This document shows, piece after piece, positions 10,782-22,888 of a DNA stretch of 64,000 nucleotides. Position numbers and translations under genes: made by a program. Source of the stretch: Sepioteuthis lessoniana (lineage: Eukaryota > Mollusca > Cephalopoda > Myopsida > Loliginidae). A model generated the notes under the pieces. That model searched no databases, was not told the DNA's origin, and worked only from the letters and a program-made list of their open reading frames with translations. Numbering within the stretch: the first letter of the stretch is position 1; the number at the start of each line of letters is the position of its first letter. The DNA lies in contig OY757904.1 of NCBI GenBank assembly GCA_963585895.1, forward strand, positions 90,763,141 to 90,827,140, read 5' to 3'.

Positions 10782-13499
10782 GGTTATGGGCCCAACAGAA
10801 GAGACAATGGAAGTCAGTGGAGCAGGTTGTTATTTGACAGAAATGAGACCAAATATGAAATTTGAGAAACGAAGTTCTTAGGATACCGCCACATGTTAGG
10901 TTTAAAGGACACCATTTTAGGTAAAAACCTTAACGGAAACGAAACAGATACGGAAAAGAACGAGGAAGCATATAACGAACTGATACAATTCCTGGATGAC
11001 AGAAGCCTGTCCCTTATCATGAGTGAAGCCTCGGACAATGGAAGAGAAGCTCTGAGGATATTGCTTGACCATTACGCAGGTAAGGAAAAACCAAAAATTA
11101 TTTCTTTATATACCGAATTAACGTCACTAAGAAAGGAACAGAATGACGGTGTTACCGACTGTATCATTAGAACAGAAGCAACAGTAACGGCACTAAGAAA
11201 TGCAGGAGAAACATTAAGCGATGGTTTAATAATCGTCATGGTTTTAAAAGGACTACCTAGCACATTTAATCCCTTTTCGATATATGTGACTCATAGCAGT
11301 AAGGAGCTAACGTTCTCCGAATTCAAAACTCAACTTCGAAGTTTCGAGGATACGGATAAATATCATCAAAACTCAAATGATGACAATGTTATAAAATTGA
11401 CCAATTTATTTTCAAAAATGAGAAACAAAGTTTCGTATTTTAAGTGTAATGGAAAAGGGCATGTAGCAAAAATATGCCCAAACAATTTCAAGAAAAATAA
11501 AAAGTGGTGTACCTACTGCAAAAGTCAGACCCATGTGAGAGAGTCATGCCGCTATAAAAAGCGAGATACCATCAAAGCAACAGCAGAAGAAGAAGATAGT
11601 TCATTTGTTTTGAAAATAAATGACCGACCACAGAGAACCGTTGAAAGCAAGAGAATTATGGTTGATACCTCAGTTCTCCAATACAGGCTAATAAAATTTA
11701 TTAGCAATGTAACAAATAAGCAGACTCAGACCTATCCAACTGATGATGATGATGATGATAATTACTTCTCCCAAAGGAAGTATGTACAAAACAACTCATC
11801 AGCCACAACCCCAGACCCACAAATTAAGACAAAAGAAACACAGGATAATGCACTGACCGAGGAAGATAGTAAGCTTCGACATTACCCCAGAAGGGAAAGA
11901 AAATCCCATGAATACCTAAATGACTACGTTACAAATTCTGAGGATGGTAGTGCTCATGCATTGATTAACTTTGACTATTGTTATAAAGCCACGTGCAATA
12001 TACCAAGAACCTATAGAGAAGCAATAGACTCCTCAAATGCACACTGCTGGGCTGAGACGATGCATGAAGAACTGGAATCCCTAAAGGAAAATACTGTTTT
12101 TGAATTGACAAATTTACCTCAAGGCAAAAAGACAGTAGGTAGTAAATGGGTCTACACCACCAAGGAAAACTCTGCTGGATCCAAAAGATCGTTGTTCGAG
12201 AATTCAGCCAGAAAAGGGAGACTATGGAGAAACTTTCTCCCCAACTGCAAACATCACCTCAATACGCATCTTGATGCAAATAGTGGTGCAATATGATCTG
12301 ATTGTCCACCAGATGGATGTAAAAACGGCGTATTTGCATGCACCAATTGACTATGAGATTTTTGTGGAGCATCCTGAAGGATTTAAAACAAATAAATTAG
12401 TCTATAGGCTAAACAAATCTCTATATGGACAGAAGCAACCAGGCAGAAACGGGAACAAAATCTTACATGAATGACTCATCCGGAATGATTTTATACAAAA
12501 TCCAGCAGACCACTGTGTTTATATGAAACAAAATGAGAGATTATTAATCGTATCCTGGGTTGACGATTTAACCATCGCCGCTGACAAAGTTATCTCCCTT
12601 AGTAATGACAAGAAAATGTTATGTCAGAATTTAAAATGAAAGATCTGGGAAAACTCAACCCTTTCATAGGGATATATTTTCACATAACACAAGGATGTGT
12701 TAAAATGAACCAAAACAAATACATAGGAAGGGTGTTGGAAAGATTTAATATGTCAAACTGCAAACCAAGAGCAACACCTTGCGAAATAAAAATGGATCTC
12801 AGTAAAAACAGTGACCCTGCTGATTCAAGAAAATACCGTGAAATTATTGGTAGCCTAATCTACCTAATGACATGTACTAGACCAGATTTGAGTTATGCTG
12901 TAGGTAAATTATCACAGTATCTATCAGAGCCACGTCAACAGCATTGGGTAGCAGCAAAACATATCCTAAAGTATTTAAGAGGTACATCCCATTACGAATT
13001 GCGTTACCAGACAAGTGAGGAGTTGGGGATCTTAGCTTACAGCGACGCAGATTGGGCATCTGATCAGAGTGATCGACGTAGTACAACAGGATTTTGTTTT
13101 TATTTAAACAAAGAAAGCTCGCCTATCTCATGGAAGTCAAAGAGGCAACCTATAGTTACACTGTCCACTTGTGAATCTGAGTACATGGCTCTAGCTAAAA
13201 CAACACAAGAGAGTTTATATCTAATTCAGATATTAAATGGAATAGACCCTTAACAGAGATATGAACCTGCAAAAATACTTGGAGATAACCAAGGTGCAAT
13301 CGCTCTATCTAAGGACCCTGTAAATAGACGGGGGTGTAAACATATCGATATAAAATATCATTTCATCAGAGATGCATTACACAAGAAGAAAATAGAGATT
13401 ATCTATTGTCCAACCACAGATATGATTTCTGACATAATGACAAAACCCATGACAAAATTAAAGCTAGAGAGATTCAAAAGACTTTTATTTGGACTTTAA
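10767..13499 (+). pseudogene. Broken copia gag-pol
   Basis: Gag starts at ATG 10767, inside the LTR. Stops in frame occur at 10863, 12472 and 13251, and the frame changes near 12170-12270 and 12600-12640. In order: a Gag capsid-like region; two CCHC knuckles near 11440-11570, the first lacking its first Cys and the second intact (CTYCKSQTHVRESC); a protease-like remnant (RIMVDTS near 11660); an acidic, Arg-rich joint (about 11740-11960); RT starting near 12040 with QMDVKTAYLHAP (12310) and SWVDDL (12553); then RNase H with YSDADWASDQSDRRSTTGF, STCESEYMAL, and a C-terminal tail ending at 13499. The integrase catalytic core is absent. It would make RNA targets for other elements but no working enzyme set. 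Confidence 0.9.
10782..10795 (+). promoter_or_regulatory. Primer-binding site
   Basis: GGTTATGGGCCCAA directly follows the LTR. Copia-type elements of animals prime from an internal fragment of initiator Met-tRNA using a site of this form. Here it is also translated as part of gag. Confidence 0.75.
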
Positions 13500-13562
13500 A
13501 CTCTTTTTGGATCTCATATGCATGGAAATAATTAAAAGTATTAATATGAGAGCATACGGGAG

Positions 13563-13732
13563 TGTTAAAAAGAGGTAAATCAAGTTAGATAACCCAAGTA
13601 GTTGTTTTATGTAACTCTTCTTTTGTAAAATAAAATTAATCTATTCTCCTTTTCAAGAAGCACACGTGTTTTATTTTCCTTCGTCTAATTTCGCTTTACA
13701 TATCCTTATCTTAAGACATGGCAACTTCAACA
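13563..13732 (+). repeat. 3' LTR of the copia element
   Basis: 170 bp, preceded by a purine-rich stretch (atgagagcatacgggag) serving as the likely polypurine tract. Confidence 0.93.
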
Positions 13733-13855
13733 CTATATGGTCCACTTTTTATTATGAATAAATACTAATTTGTGAAATAAATAAACGAAAATGAATAATT
13801 TACAAGAAAAATATTAATCTAAACTATTTTGTATCATTATTCTAAAAAGACACAA

Positions 13856-14330
13856 AATTTGAGAATTAATTTTTTTATTTATTTATTGCGGACTTTTTGT
13901 CCTCATCTTGGTAGTTTTTGTGTTGTTTCTTATTTCACTACGGTACGGACCCAACTATGGAAGACCAGATAAGGAGAACAAATAATTGGATTTATAAGAC
14001 CAAAAAATCCATCCTTGAACGCCCTTTGGGGCCTGTGGCGCAGCGGATAGAGGCGTTGAGTCTCTACGGTTCCAGGTGAGCATTGTCAGAAGATAGTGGT
14101 TTCAATTCCTACCCAAGGTCAAAAACGTGGTGCGATAGAGAAGGCAGTAATTACTGGGGATACGGTTACAAGACTCAGCATTCCTATCGGAGGTCGCAGT
14201 AAATCACTTGAAGAAGGCCAAAGGTGAAATTTGGCCGAAACATAGTGAAATAAGTAACAACACAAAAACTACCAAGATGAGGACAAAAAGTCCGCAATAA
14301 ATTTGAAAAAAAAAATGAATTCTCAAATTA
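13856..14330 (+). repeat. tRNA-headed SINE with an inverted copy of its own tail (hairpin)
   Basis: Near 14031 a tRNA-like head has an A box (gtggcgcagcggatagagg) and a B-box-like ggtttcaattcc. The tail, from gaagaaggccaaaggtgaaa to aaaaagtccgcaataaat (about 14210-14300), is found inverted at 13880-13950. The 80-90 bp arms flank a loop of about 290 bp. It is not a functional tRNA gene: the acceptor stem does not close. Confidence 0.7.
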
Positions 14331-16024
14331 AGAAGCCTTATCTCAAAATGATTCCAATTAAAGACAGACACAAAATTATTCTTTCACAACAGGGAAAATT
14401 CTGGTCTGTCCTGTTACATTAAGGAAACTACAGGAATGTTGGTGAGAATATTGATGAGTTTCAAAAACTTTAATGACAGCCAGAAAGATAACCCTTGTAC
14501 TGTGAGTCGTACAAATGGAAGAAAACAGTCGCGAATGTTAGAGCAGGAATTAAGCATTCAACCCGAAGTTCCGAGGTCCATTTGGTCTAGGTGGAATGAA
14601 TAAATGATAAAGGAATGATCTCCTCATGGTTGAAGGCGCTCTCCTCGTGTGGAATGTTGGTCTAATCTGCTGCTAGAATCAGTGAGGAAGAGAAGTCTGT
14701 CCTGCGGGAAAAATATGAGGAAGAGACCGAGAGAGCGTTTGCGCGACCTTTTATTACTACCTGGGAAAGTCATCCGAGTAGAATGGCTTAAATCATCCTC
14801 ATTGGATGAAAATATAAAATCGTAACCTCAACGGCCAAAATAATTCCCGCACTGAATAATAATTTCTTTCTGCTACAATTCAAATATGTAAAACAGCAAC
14901 ATTATTTCGTAATATTTTTATTTCTTTTTAAAAAACAAGTCCTCAAATAAATCGTTAACTGAAAAAATGATTAAAAAAATGATTATAAAATGATTATAAA
15001 ACCTTTAGAGAATTAAAATTCAACAGCTTTCTACTGTTCTAAGTATTGTTTTACGTTAATTCTAATTTTGTTTTACGTTCACGCTAATAATTTTTGATTT
15101 TTCAAAAATCAAATTTGTACATTACTGGAACTAATTTGATATATATAACATCAAAAATATATTTATTTTGTTAAATAGTGACAAATAATATCATCCATCT
15201 TCTAATTATTTTCTGATTATAAAATAAAGTCAATTACTCTCTATCACTCAATCAATCCATTCATCAATACATAAATTGGCCAGTTTTACTAAATAACAAC
15301 AGAGAAGGTTTATTTAAACAGTTTTTTTCTCTCTCACCTGCCTTCGCACATGAGTACGAGCATTTATTTTAAGCGTGTATAGAATTTGGTCAAAACTTTT
15401 AATTGAAACCTCATTGATAATTTTTAAAGGTAACGTTAAGATATTTTTGGTTTTTAATTAATAATTTTGATGTAATTTTATTTTTTCTATAACATTTTTA
15501 GGTTAAAATTTTAAATCTAAATTTCCACATATTAAAAATGCGAACTGTTTGTCTACCTACACAGGTGATTTGTTTATTGGAGTAAAGGCTTGTGTAGAGT
15601 CAGCTACTGGTTTGCAATGAGCAGATAGCAAAAGAATCGTGTACCGACGTGTCAGATTCCCCAAATGCGCTTTTTGAAGAATATTTTATAGGTTTTGAAT
15701 TCAGATTTACTTATTTATTTTAGATAGGTTTCCCTACTAGGACAAGAAAACCCCGTCGGTTCTTCTATTTATCTATAACCGGACCGTAGTACAGAGAGAA
15801 AAAAAAGAGAGACAAATGAAGCTGTTTCAAATTATTTCCCAGACACGATGTTAAATGTAAACGGCCTCATTCAGAATTTGAACTTGATTCCCTGATTATT
15901 TAAAGATTGCCATCGTTTTTATGACAGGAGTATACTAACTAGATTTATATTCATAAGGTTTATTCCACTATGGAAACCTTGCTTTATAGATAGACGTACA
16001 TATGTATATGTATATATGGGTGTC

Positions 16025-16027
<3 letters not shown>
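14331..16027. other. Intronic stretch; a GC-richer block at 14480-14800 is unexplained
   Basis: The block 14480-14800 (gttagagcaggaattaagc to gtcatccgagtagaatgg) has base composition unlike its surroundings but no long open frame. It may be a decayed LTR or UTR of a mobile element. The rest is AT-rich with nothing identified. Confidence 0.45.

Positions 16028-16058
<31 letters not shown>
16028..16058. repeat. (TA)n microsatellite
   Basis: About 15 TA units within a wider run of TA/TG-rich sequence, 15990-16250. Confidence 0.95.
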
Positions 16059-16061
<3 letters not shown>

Positions 16062-16339
16062 TCATATAAGAGTATACTAGATGATATGGATGTGTACACG
16101 TGAGTGTAAGGACATATGTATCCATGTTGAGGCAGGTATACGGAGGTGTATGACACTATGGACTCCCAGGTGCTCTAGTAAATATATATCTAGTTACAAG
16201 CAAGATCATATGCCTATGTATGTGTGTATGGGATATATGTATTTTGTGCATGGATGCTAATTGAGAAAGACTAGAAGTGAATAAATATCCTAAGAGAAGA
16301 TGGTCAAATAAGGTTGAGAAGTTCGCTAGGGCCATAATT

Positions 16340-16935
16340 TAATATATGTTAAATTTTATTGTCATCTTTTTTAGAGTATACCCGAAAAATACTGCCTGGC
16401 AATATTCTTATATTCGGCCTTATGGTTAATCTGTGTCTGGAAGAAGAGATGATTTACACCAGCATATATACAGGTGCTGTCAGTCGGTTAGAATCAGTTG
16501 GTTGGAGTCAGTTGGTTAGCGGTAACCAGAAAATGATTGCGAGCCGAGATTTGTCAGTGAGAGAAGGTAGTTTGTTAGCGGTGACCATTTACGCAGTGAT
16601 CAAAGATAGTAGCAATGGTAAATTAATGTGTTTGCTTCACGCCACCGGAGATCAGAGCAGAGCAAAAGAAAAGATCCTGGAATGTTGTCCCCACTCTCCG
16701 TGACCAAATCCAGTTCTTTCAAATTTTGCTTGTCTTTTCTTTTTCTTTGTGATACCGCTGTCTCCTGTGATATACAAGTGCAGAATGCAACAATGTGGAA
16801 TCCGAAATTACGGCGCAGCAAAATATGCAGCAAGATAACAAAGTATGCACAATGCAAGAGAAAGATGCAACGAGAACAGGCCAGGCGGCTACGTCACCAG
16901 TTTAATTCTATAATTAAATCTAAGCATTAAAGGCT
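16340..16935 (+). other. GC-richer block, possible decayed LTR or promoter remnant
   Basis: It contains a TATA-like gcatatatacaggtgctgtc at 16461, then short direct repeats gtcggttagaatcagttgg / ttggagtcagttggttagcgg, and two overlapping open frames (16359-16703 and 16628-16930) with no motif I recognise. The second is rich in Arg/Lys (CKRKMQREQARRLRHQF). I cannot assign a function; an LTR plus leader of an unknown element is one option. Confidence 0.35.
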
Positions 16936-17439
16936 TATTTGGCTGATTATTTTTAAAGGCAAGCTACGTATATGAACACAGTACAACATAATCCGAATTC
17001 AATAGGCTAGTATCCTTTTCATCGGCTAAACCACAGAACACATAGATTTACCGAGAAATCAACAGATTTTCCCAGTCGATAAACAGTGTTATATTAAGTA
17101 ACGTTCGTGTACATCATACTTCATGCAATATTTTATTCGTTCACTCTATAATTGTCTAATATTTTTTTTCTAATTTCTGTTTCTCGCCAAACTTTTAAGT
17201 CTTCACATAAAATTTCCACATCCTATACCGATCAATTAAACTTCTATTCATCGGAAAATACTATATCGGCCCATTTTTCATCAACGGAAATTACTTTCTC
17301 TTTCGCCAATTCAATGCAATTTTTCTTATGAAGTTGTAACAGAGATGACGGCTTCTTTCTTGGGTAAATTATGATATTTACTTGATGCTTATCTTACACG
17401 TTTGAGAGTTATGTTTTCTGGATTTATTTCTGTAGGTCA

Positions 17440-18260
17440 GGAGATCTTTGGCTTGGTTTGTTTGGTTTGCTTTGGCTCTATGGCATATCAATCACTATTG
17501 GTTATTTAATGTCTTATCCTCTTAATATATATCATATTTAATTTGCAAATGTATAATTTGTAGATGATATTTTTAAAAGAGCCAGAGCTCATTTGTTTGC
17601 TTACAGTTAAATAGTTATTCATATGATTTATAAGTCAATAGTTTGTTGGTAATCTTATTTCTAAATGAGTATAGGATCCTATCAGGTGCTACCACAACCT
17701 GGAAGCGATGGCAACGAAGGGGTATCCCGCATCCTGCAAAGCTCCAGGGCTGGAGCCTCGCCATTAGACTGTTTAATGTCATATCCAGGACACACGTAGG
17801 GGGAAAGATTTTCAAGTATTACTATTTAACACTAATAACCTTATTCAACGTTACTCATTCGTTTGTACACAGTTAAATGGTTCCATGTATGGTTATGTAT
17901 CACGAACAATTCAACTAAACATTAGTCATTTATTTACTCACCGTTAAATAATCAAATAGTTCTATTTCTAACAATTCAATTTAGCGTAAATCATTTGTTT
18001 GCACAGAGTTTAAATATCAAATAGTTCTATTTGACCCATAGATAGAACCCTATCAGGTGCTAACACAATAGGTCAGAGTGGACCAGGGAGTAATGGTAGT
18101 GAAGGGATACTCTACATTCCCAAAGCTCGAAGGCTGGGACATAACCATCAGATTGTGTAGTGACATATGCAAAACACTCGTTGGTTGGGGTGGGGGTCTT
18201 ATCCCTTTGCTGAGATGCAGTCGGTGTATTCTACAGCCCCAGGCGACTGAGTAGAGATCT
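17440..18260 (-). repeat. Dispersed repeat, family A, longest copy
   Basis: It begins near ttggtttgctttggctctat ggcatatcaatcac, carries two partial copies of the block around gaaccctatcaggtgctaac, and ends ggtgtattctacagccccag gcgactgag. Order and content match 970-1630 and the reverse of 9384-9870. The stretch 18261-18830 after it holds nothing I recognise. Confidence 0.6.
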
Positions 18261-18830
18261 TTAGAATATGCTTGTCTTTTTGAAGTCTCTCAAAATAAGC
18301 ATCTTCATTCAGTTACTAGTAGTTTTGAAGGTCTTCATCTTCGTTTACTTGTGCCATACTTCTAAAAAATTTTTTCATTGTTTTAATTTTTAATTTTTAG
18401 AAAATTACTTACAACAATTCTGTTTTCTATGAGTTTCTTTGGTATGCAATTAACACAATTAAATTTTATTAGTTAAAACGAAAACATTTAGTTTTTCTTC
18501 TGAAAGATTAATCCCTTATGGCATTTTTCACCCAAAGTTTAGTAACAACTGCTTTCGTGCAACTATTCTTAGCACATTTCAAATTTTGCCCGAAAAATTA
18601 ACTTCTTTAAGATACGTTTTTTTTTCATTACTCTTTCATTTGATTTATGTCAAAGAAACTATTAGGGGAATATTTATGGTAAGAGGGCGTATTTTTATTT
18701 CCATACCTTTATGTGCAAAATGATACAGACGTGATACGATCACGGCGCTTAAAGTAACTGACAGACTTAGAATAAAAAGGAATTTTTGAACTGGATCATC
18801 TTAGCGGAAAACTTTTTTTTCTGTTCTGTA

Positions 18831-18833
<3 letters not shown>

Positions 18834-18929
<96 letters not shown>

Positions 18930-18930
18930 T
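18834..18930. repeat. (TA)n(GA)n(GATA)n compound microsatellite
   Basis: Three repeat types follow one another without a break. Confidence 0.96.
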
Positions 18931-19297
18931 TAAAAATACATGACTCTCAAAAGAACTCTATTTCAAAATATATGTTTCGCCGTATTACGCAGCATATTCA
19001 AATATTTTTTTAAAAATTCTATGTAAAACAATTGTTTTTATTTATTGAGAAATAGAAATTAGTAAGTATTGTTATTGTTTTAATCAGATTCTTTTGTCAC
19101 ATTGTCTTGTTTCATAACTTTTTGGCTTTGTGTAAAAAAAAAACGGCCGTATTTAAAAAGAAAAAGAAATAACAACTGCATGTTTATGTTGTATAAAAGA
19201 AAAAATTCAAATAGTGTATTAACAAAAGATTTCTTTTGCAGTTAACCAGTTTTGTGTCCAACGGATATGATTTGACCTAAATATGTCAGATGACGTC

Positions 19298-19501
19298 CGA
19301 GGATCGTTCAAAAAATTCTAAGTTTCACCCAGAAAGAATAATAAAATTGAAAATTTTTGGTGTAGTAACACACCACCACTCTTATAAAACTAGAAAAAAA
19401 TAATTCAGAGTTTTTTTTTAAGTGGTAGTGTGTTGTCACAATAAAAATGTTCAGCTATGTTCTTTCTGAGTTAGGCGTTGGAACTTTTTAAACGACTCTC
19501 G
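19298..19501. mobile_element. Mariner-type MITE, about 200 bp
   Basis: The left end, cgaggatcgttcaaaaaatt, is matched by the inverted right end aactttttaaacgactctcg. The arms extend inward (gtgtagtaacacaccacc / aagtggtagtgtgttgtc). Same family as 7239-7394. It lies 108 bp upstream, on the plus strand, of the exon at 19610. Confidence 0.72.
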
Positions 19502-19609
19502 TGTGTCTGCCGCATAGAAGATAATCTTAGCTGAAAATAAAACAAAACGAAAATAACCCCTAAAAAGCAAACAAACAAACAAACAAACAAGCAAAAAACA
19601 AAAACTCAC

Positions 19610-19739
19610 CTTTATATCAGAGTTAATATCTATGGTTATAGCTTTGGTTATTTCACCGTCCGCAAAAGACAGTGTGTCTTTTGTAAAAATATAATCTGTA
19701 CCAATTCCAAGTTCACTGCCGCCTAACGCAGTTCCATCC
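19610..19739 (-). CDS. Calx-beta domain 2, middle strands (130-nt exon)
   Basis: The acceptor ctgttttaaag and donor gtgagt flank one nucleotide plus 43 codons. It encodes DGTALGGSELGIGTDYIF, TKDTLSFADGEITKAI and TIDINSDIK, the DGTA..G.DY / L.F..GE..K.I.I signature of Calx-beta. The loop that usually carries DDD...E.DE Ca2+ ligands reads NSDIKTCKN across the junction. A 12679-nt intron follows, housing the copia element. Confidence 0.88.
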
Positions 19740-20195
19740 CTTTAAAACAGAGAAAATAAATGAATTAGCTGATGCAAAATTAACATAATTGACTAAAGTT
19801 GTTTTAAGTTATTTGATGAAGTAATTTCACTATTCCTTTAATCATTCAAAAAAAAAAAAAAAAAGAAAAGAAAAAAGGAAAATCGAAATGTAATTTAAAG
19901 ATTATCAGGTGTAGCAAACGTCAAAAGACAGTTGGAAATGTTGTGTTTAAAACAACGAAGGTAAGAATATTGTTTTAAATAATTCTAATAAATTATAGCT
20001 TGTTTTAGAATTCTACAAAATATTAGAAAAGATATTCTCATCAATAGTTTACAGTGAACTTTTGTCTATTCCCTTTTATTCATTATCAATTTGAAGCAAC
20101 AAAAGGTTATTGCATTATTTGCTTCATTTTATTTAACAACTAATACATCACGACTGATATGAAACGATAATTCAAATCGAATTAATTATACTTGC

Positions 20196-20319
20196 ATAGT
20201 TTGATACTGGACGCTCACGACACCATCGAATCCTCCCTCTCTGTGCACAACTGCTGTTACAGTTCCATTTTTCATGTCAGCATGACAGAACGCGGACTCG
20301 AAGAGGAACTCTCCGGGCT
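20196..20319 (-). CDS. Calx-beta domain 2, first strands (124-nt exon with a GC donor)
   Basis: The acceptor is ttgtgaatag. The exon encodes EPGEFLFESAFCHADMKNG, TVTAVVHREGGFDG and VVSVQYQT. The frame into the next exon is kept only if the donor is GCAAGT at 20191-20195 read on the minus strand, giving AT|G (Met) and QTMDGTALGG. The nearby GT, three bases further, would break the frame. The intron after it is the shortest in the gene (456 nt). Confidence 0.85.
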
Positions 20320-22234
20320 CTATTCACAAAAACAGTATCATATAATAATAGATAAAGCAGTAGAGAAAATAAATCTTTAAAAAATCAGTCTGTTATGAAC
20401 TTAGGAATAAAAGGTTAATGCATTATTTCAAATTAAGTAGATTCCGCTTGATAGGATCATTCGGTTATTTATATCGGTTGCACTTTTGTTAGAACCAATT
20501 CAAACGTATAAAATCATTACAAATTTAAGGAGTTTCAATTATTATAACTAATGCACCGTTCATTTCGGCCGATTGGAAGTGTTACCAAAGTAACACATTT
20601 TGAAATAAAATTTGATAGAATTATTGAGATAATACTTTGTTGATTGTTGAAATAGATAACTCTCAAATATTTTCAACTAGAATTTAATGTGAAATAACCG
20701 AACTCTTCAAAAATATACCGTGTTATATTTTGGTGGACTAAGTTACCTCCCTTGCTACAAACAATATTTTCTATATCTGTTCAATGAAAACTACGTTCTT
20801 CGATTAATGTCTGTTCATTTGTTGGGTCTTACATACTTGGTCATAATTAATGGTCTAATAAATCGGAACCTACTGTAATAAGTTGATAGACTTCATTTGA
20901 TTTTAATGTGAAACCATTTAGTACAATGTATAATGTCATGGGCTTTATATGCAGGTTGAAGCGCATATTGTATAATAGATATCGTCGTAGGAAATAGATT
21001 GGGCTATTCAAATTCTGGACGAGACTACGCTTCACTTTTGTGTGATATCAACATTCAGAAAGGTATGAATCCATCTCTTCTTGTGAGGCTAAGAACTCTG
21101 TAAAAATCTACTTGTTAGTGAAACCGCAGCACCACAACTAATTTGCTGTTGCTACGTTCGAATAGACCACAAGGAATTTAAATTCTCATAAATACACAGC
21201 TATATAAGACATAATGAGAATTAGTAACTTCGCTTCTCAAATTTTTTCTCTTAAAAGGAGAATAAACTTGTACTAATTATTGTTGTAGAACAGTTTACAC
21301 TTTTAGTTATCAGTGTATTTCTTTCCTATTCTTAAATATTCTCAACTTCTATGAGTCTATTTGAGAATAATCAAAAGCAAACCTGGAAAATAAAATTGCA
21401 ACGCTTGAACGCATGTTTCATTTTACTCAAGAGTAAACGTACTGGTAATCTAGTTAGGTTACAGTAAATGATTATCTGTGCAGATAACTAAATTCACGGG
21501 TTCCAAAATATGGAGTATATCAAGCGTACCCTATGCATATGCTGAACCCAGACGAAAATCGGCATCGTCTTTTAAAGTGTTTTAATTTCATTTTCTGTCA
21601 ATGAATTTATTTTTTGTTTGGACAACCATTGGTTTATGGCATCATTGTTGTATTTGATTTAAAATATTTTTGTTACAAATTTTTAAATACACCAAGATAT
21701 CAAATATTAGAATCTTACAAAATAAGTAAAGCAAAGCATAAAAGAAACGAAAAAGAAAAGAAAAGAAAAAGAATATCATTTGCTGGTATCTAAAAAGCAT
21801 CAACACGTGTCTAACAAGCCAAAACTTCCTCTAAGATGCGTTTACGTATCTGAGAAACAGCTAAGTAATCTTAGTACATTGTTGCTTCTTCAGCCACGTA
21901 TGTGTCTTAGAAGTAGAAACGCATAAGTATTCAAGCAGCACCGTATATGTCCACATAGTCAATGTATAGATATAATATGTAACATTCGGCTGTCTTAAAT
22001 TAAACTCAGTCTTAAATACGTTTTGTATTCTACGATGTAGAAAGCCATGGTTCTATAAACAGTCCACTGTCAGAGGGAATATAGATCAAGGACTTATTCT
22101 TAATAGTTCGAGATTTTTCAACTCAGATGGCTTCGTTTTATTCAATGTATTTTATTCAATAATTTTCATATAAATTTAATCTGTAATTTTATATTTTATT
22201 CATTTATCATATCTGTCTTTGCAAATATAGCTTC

Positions 22235-22238
<4 letters not shown>
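20320..22238. other. Intronic stretch without recognised features
   Basis: Unique-looking AT-rich intron between the exons at 20196-20319 and 23599-23761. It has an A/G-rich patch near 21725-21775 and no supported gene. Confidence 0.5.
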
Positions 22239-22271
<33 letters not shown>

Positions 22272-22888
22272 AATTTCATTAAACATAATAGACATTTATG
22301 CCTACATATTTTCTTTTGGATCCGTTCGAATTCCCGTATTACTTTTATCGTATTCGGGGGGAATTGATTTAGGTATTGTCCATAGTTGTATGTATCCCTA
22401 GTACTTTCTCACCGACAACACAACAATACTCGAACATCAAAATAATAAACAAAAACTTCAGATTCTCGAAGCACTATATATTAGAAACCTGCAACCAGCA
22501 CTTAATAGAATTAATTTTCAAACCAGTGCTAACGTACTTAAATGTCTTTAGCTACTGGCACTATTTACAGAATTACATTTAAAAGCAAACGCCATAATCT
22601 CCAACAGCAAAGACGTCCTTACACAGTAGTAATTTGCTAAAACAAAAGTTACATCACTTTTGTAATAGATTCTCCCCTGATGATGGCCCAAAGTCGGGCA
22701 GAAAGTACTAGGGATACATACAACTATGGACAATACCTAAATCAATTCCCTCCGAATACGATAAAAGTAATACGGGAATTCGAACGGATCCAAAAGAAAA
22801 TATGTAGGCATAAAATGTCTATTAAGTTTAATGAAATTTGCATTAACGAAGAAATGCTGCCTATATATATATATATATATATATATAA
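22239..22888. repeat. Fold-back element with ~140-bp arms, bracketed by (TA)n
   Basis: The left arm (22267-22410) runs gcaaatttcattaaacataa, ggatccgttcgaattcccg to tgtatgtatccctagtactt. The right arm (22705-22850) is its almost exact inverted copy. About 295 bp separate them, ending in the motif cctgatgatggcccaaagtc. (TA)n tracts at 22239-22268 and 22862-22888 lie outside each arm. Confidence 0.92.

Larger units (their letters stand above)
10602..13737 (+). mobile_element. Ty1/copia LTR retrotransposon, complete ends, internally deleted
   Basis: A 5-bp target duplication, ctata, lies at 10602-10606 and 13733-13737. The LTRs (10607-10781, 13563-13732) begin TG and end CA. A primer-binding site and a broken gag-pol lie between them. 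At about 3.1 kb it is shorter than a full copia element (about 5 kb); the integrase section is missing. It lies in the 12.7-kb intron of the Calx-beta gene, in the antisense direction to it. Confidence 0.93.

Noticed and set aside
10893..12296. A 467-residue host gene
   Set aside because: It is copia gag fused to the start of RT, with CCHC knuckles and LTRs around it.
14031..14125. A functional tRNA gene
   Set aside because: Box A is good, but the acceptor stem does not pair, the B box is imperfect, and it is the head of a SINE.
20190..20195. A canonical GT donor three bases beyond the GC donor
   Set aside because: It shifts the frame into the next exon and destroys the DGTA motif.
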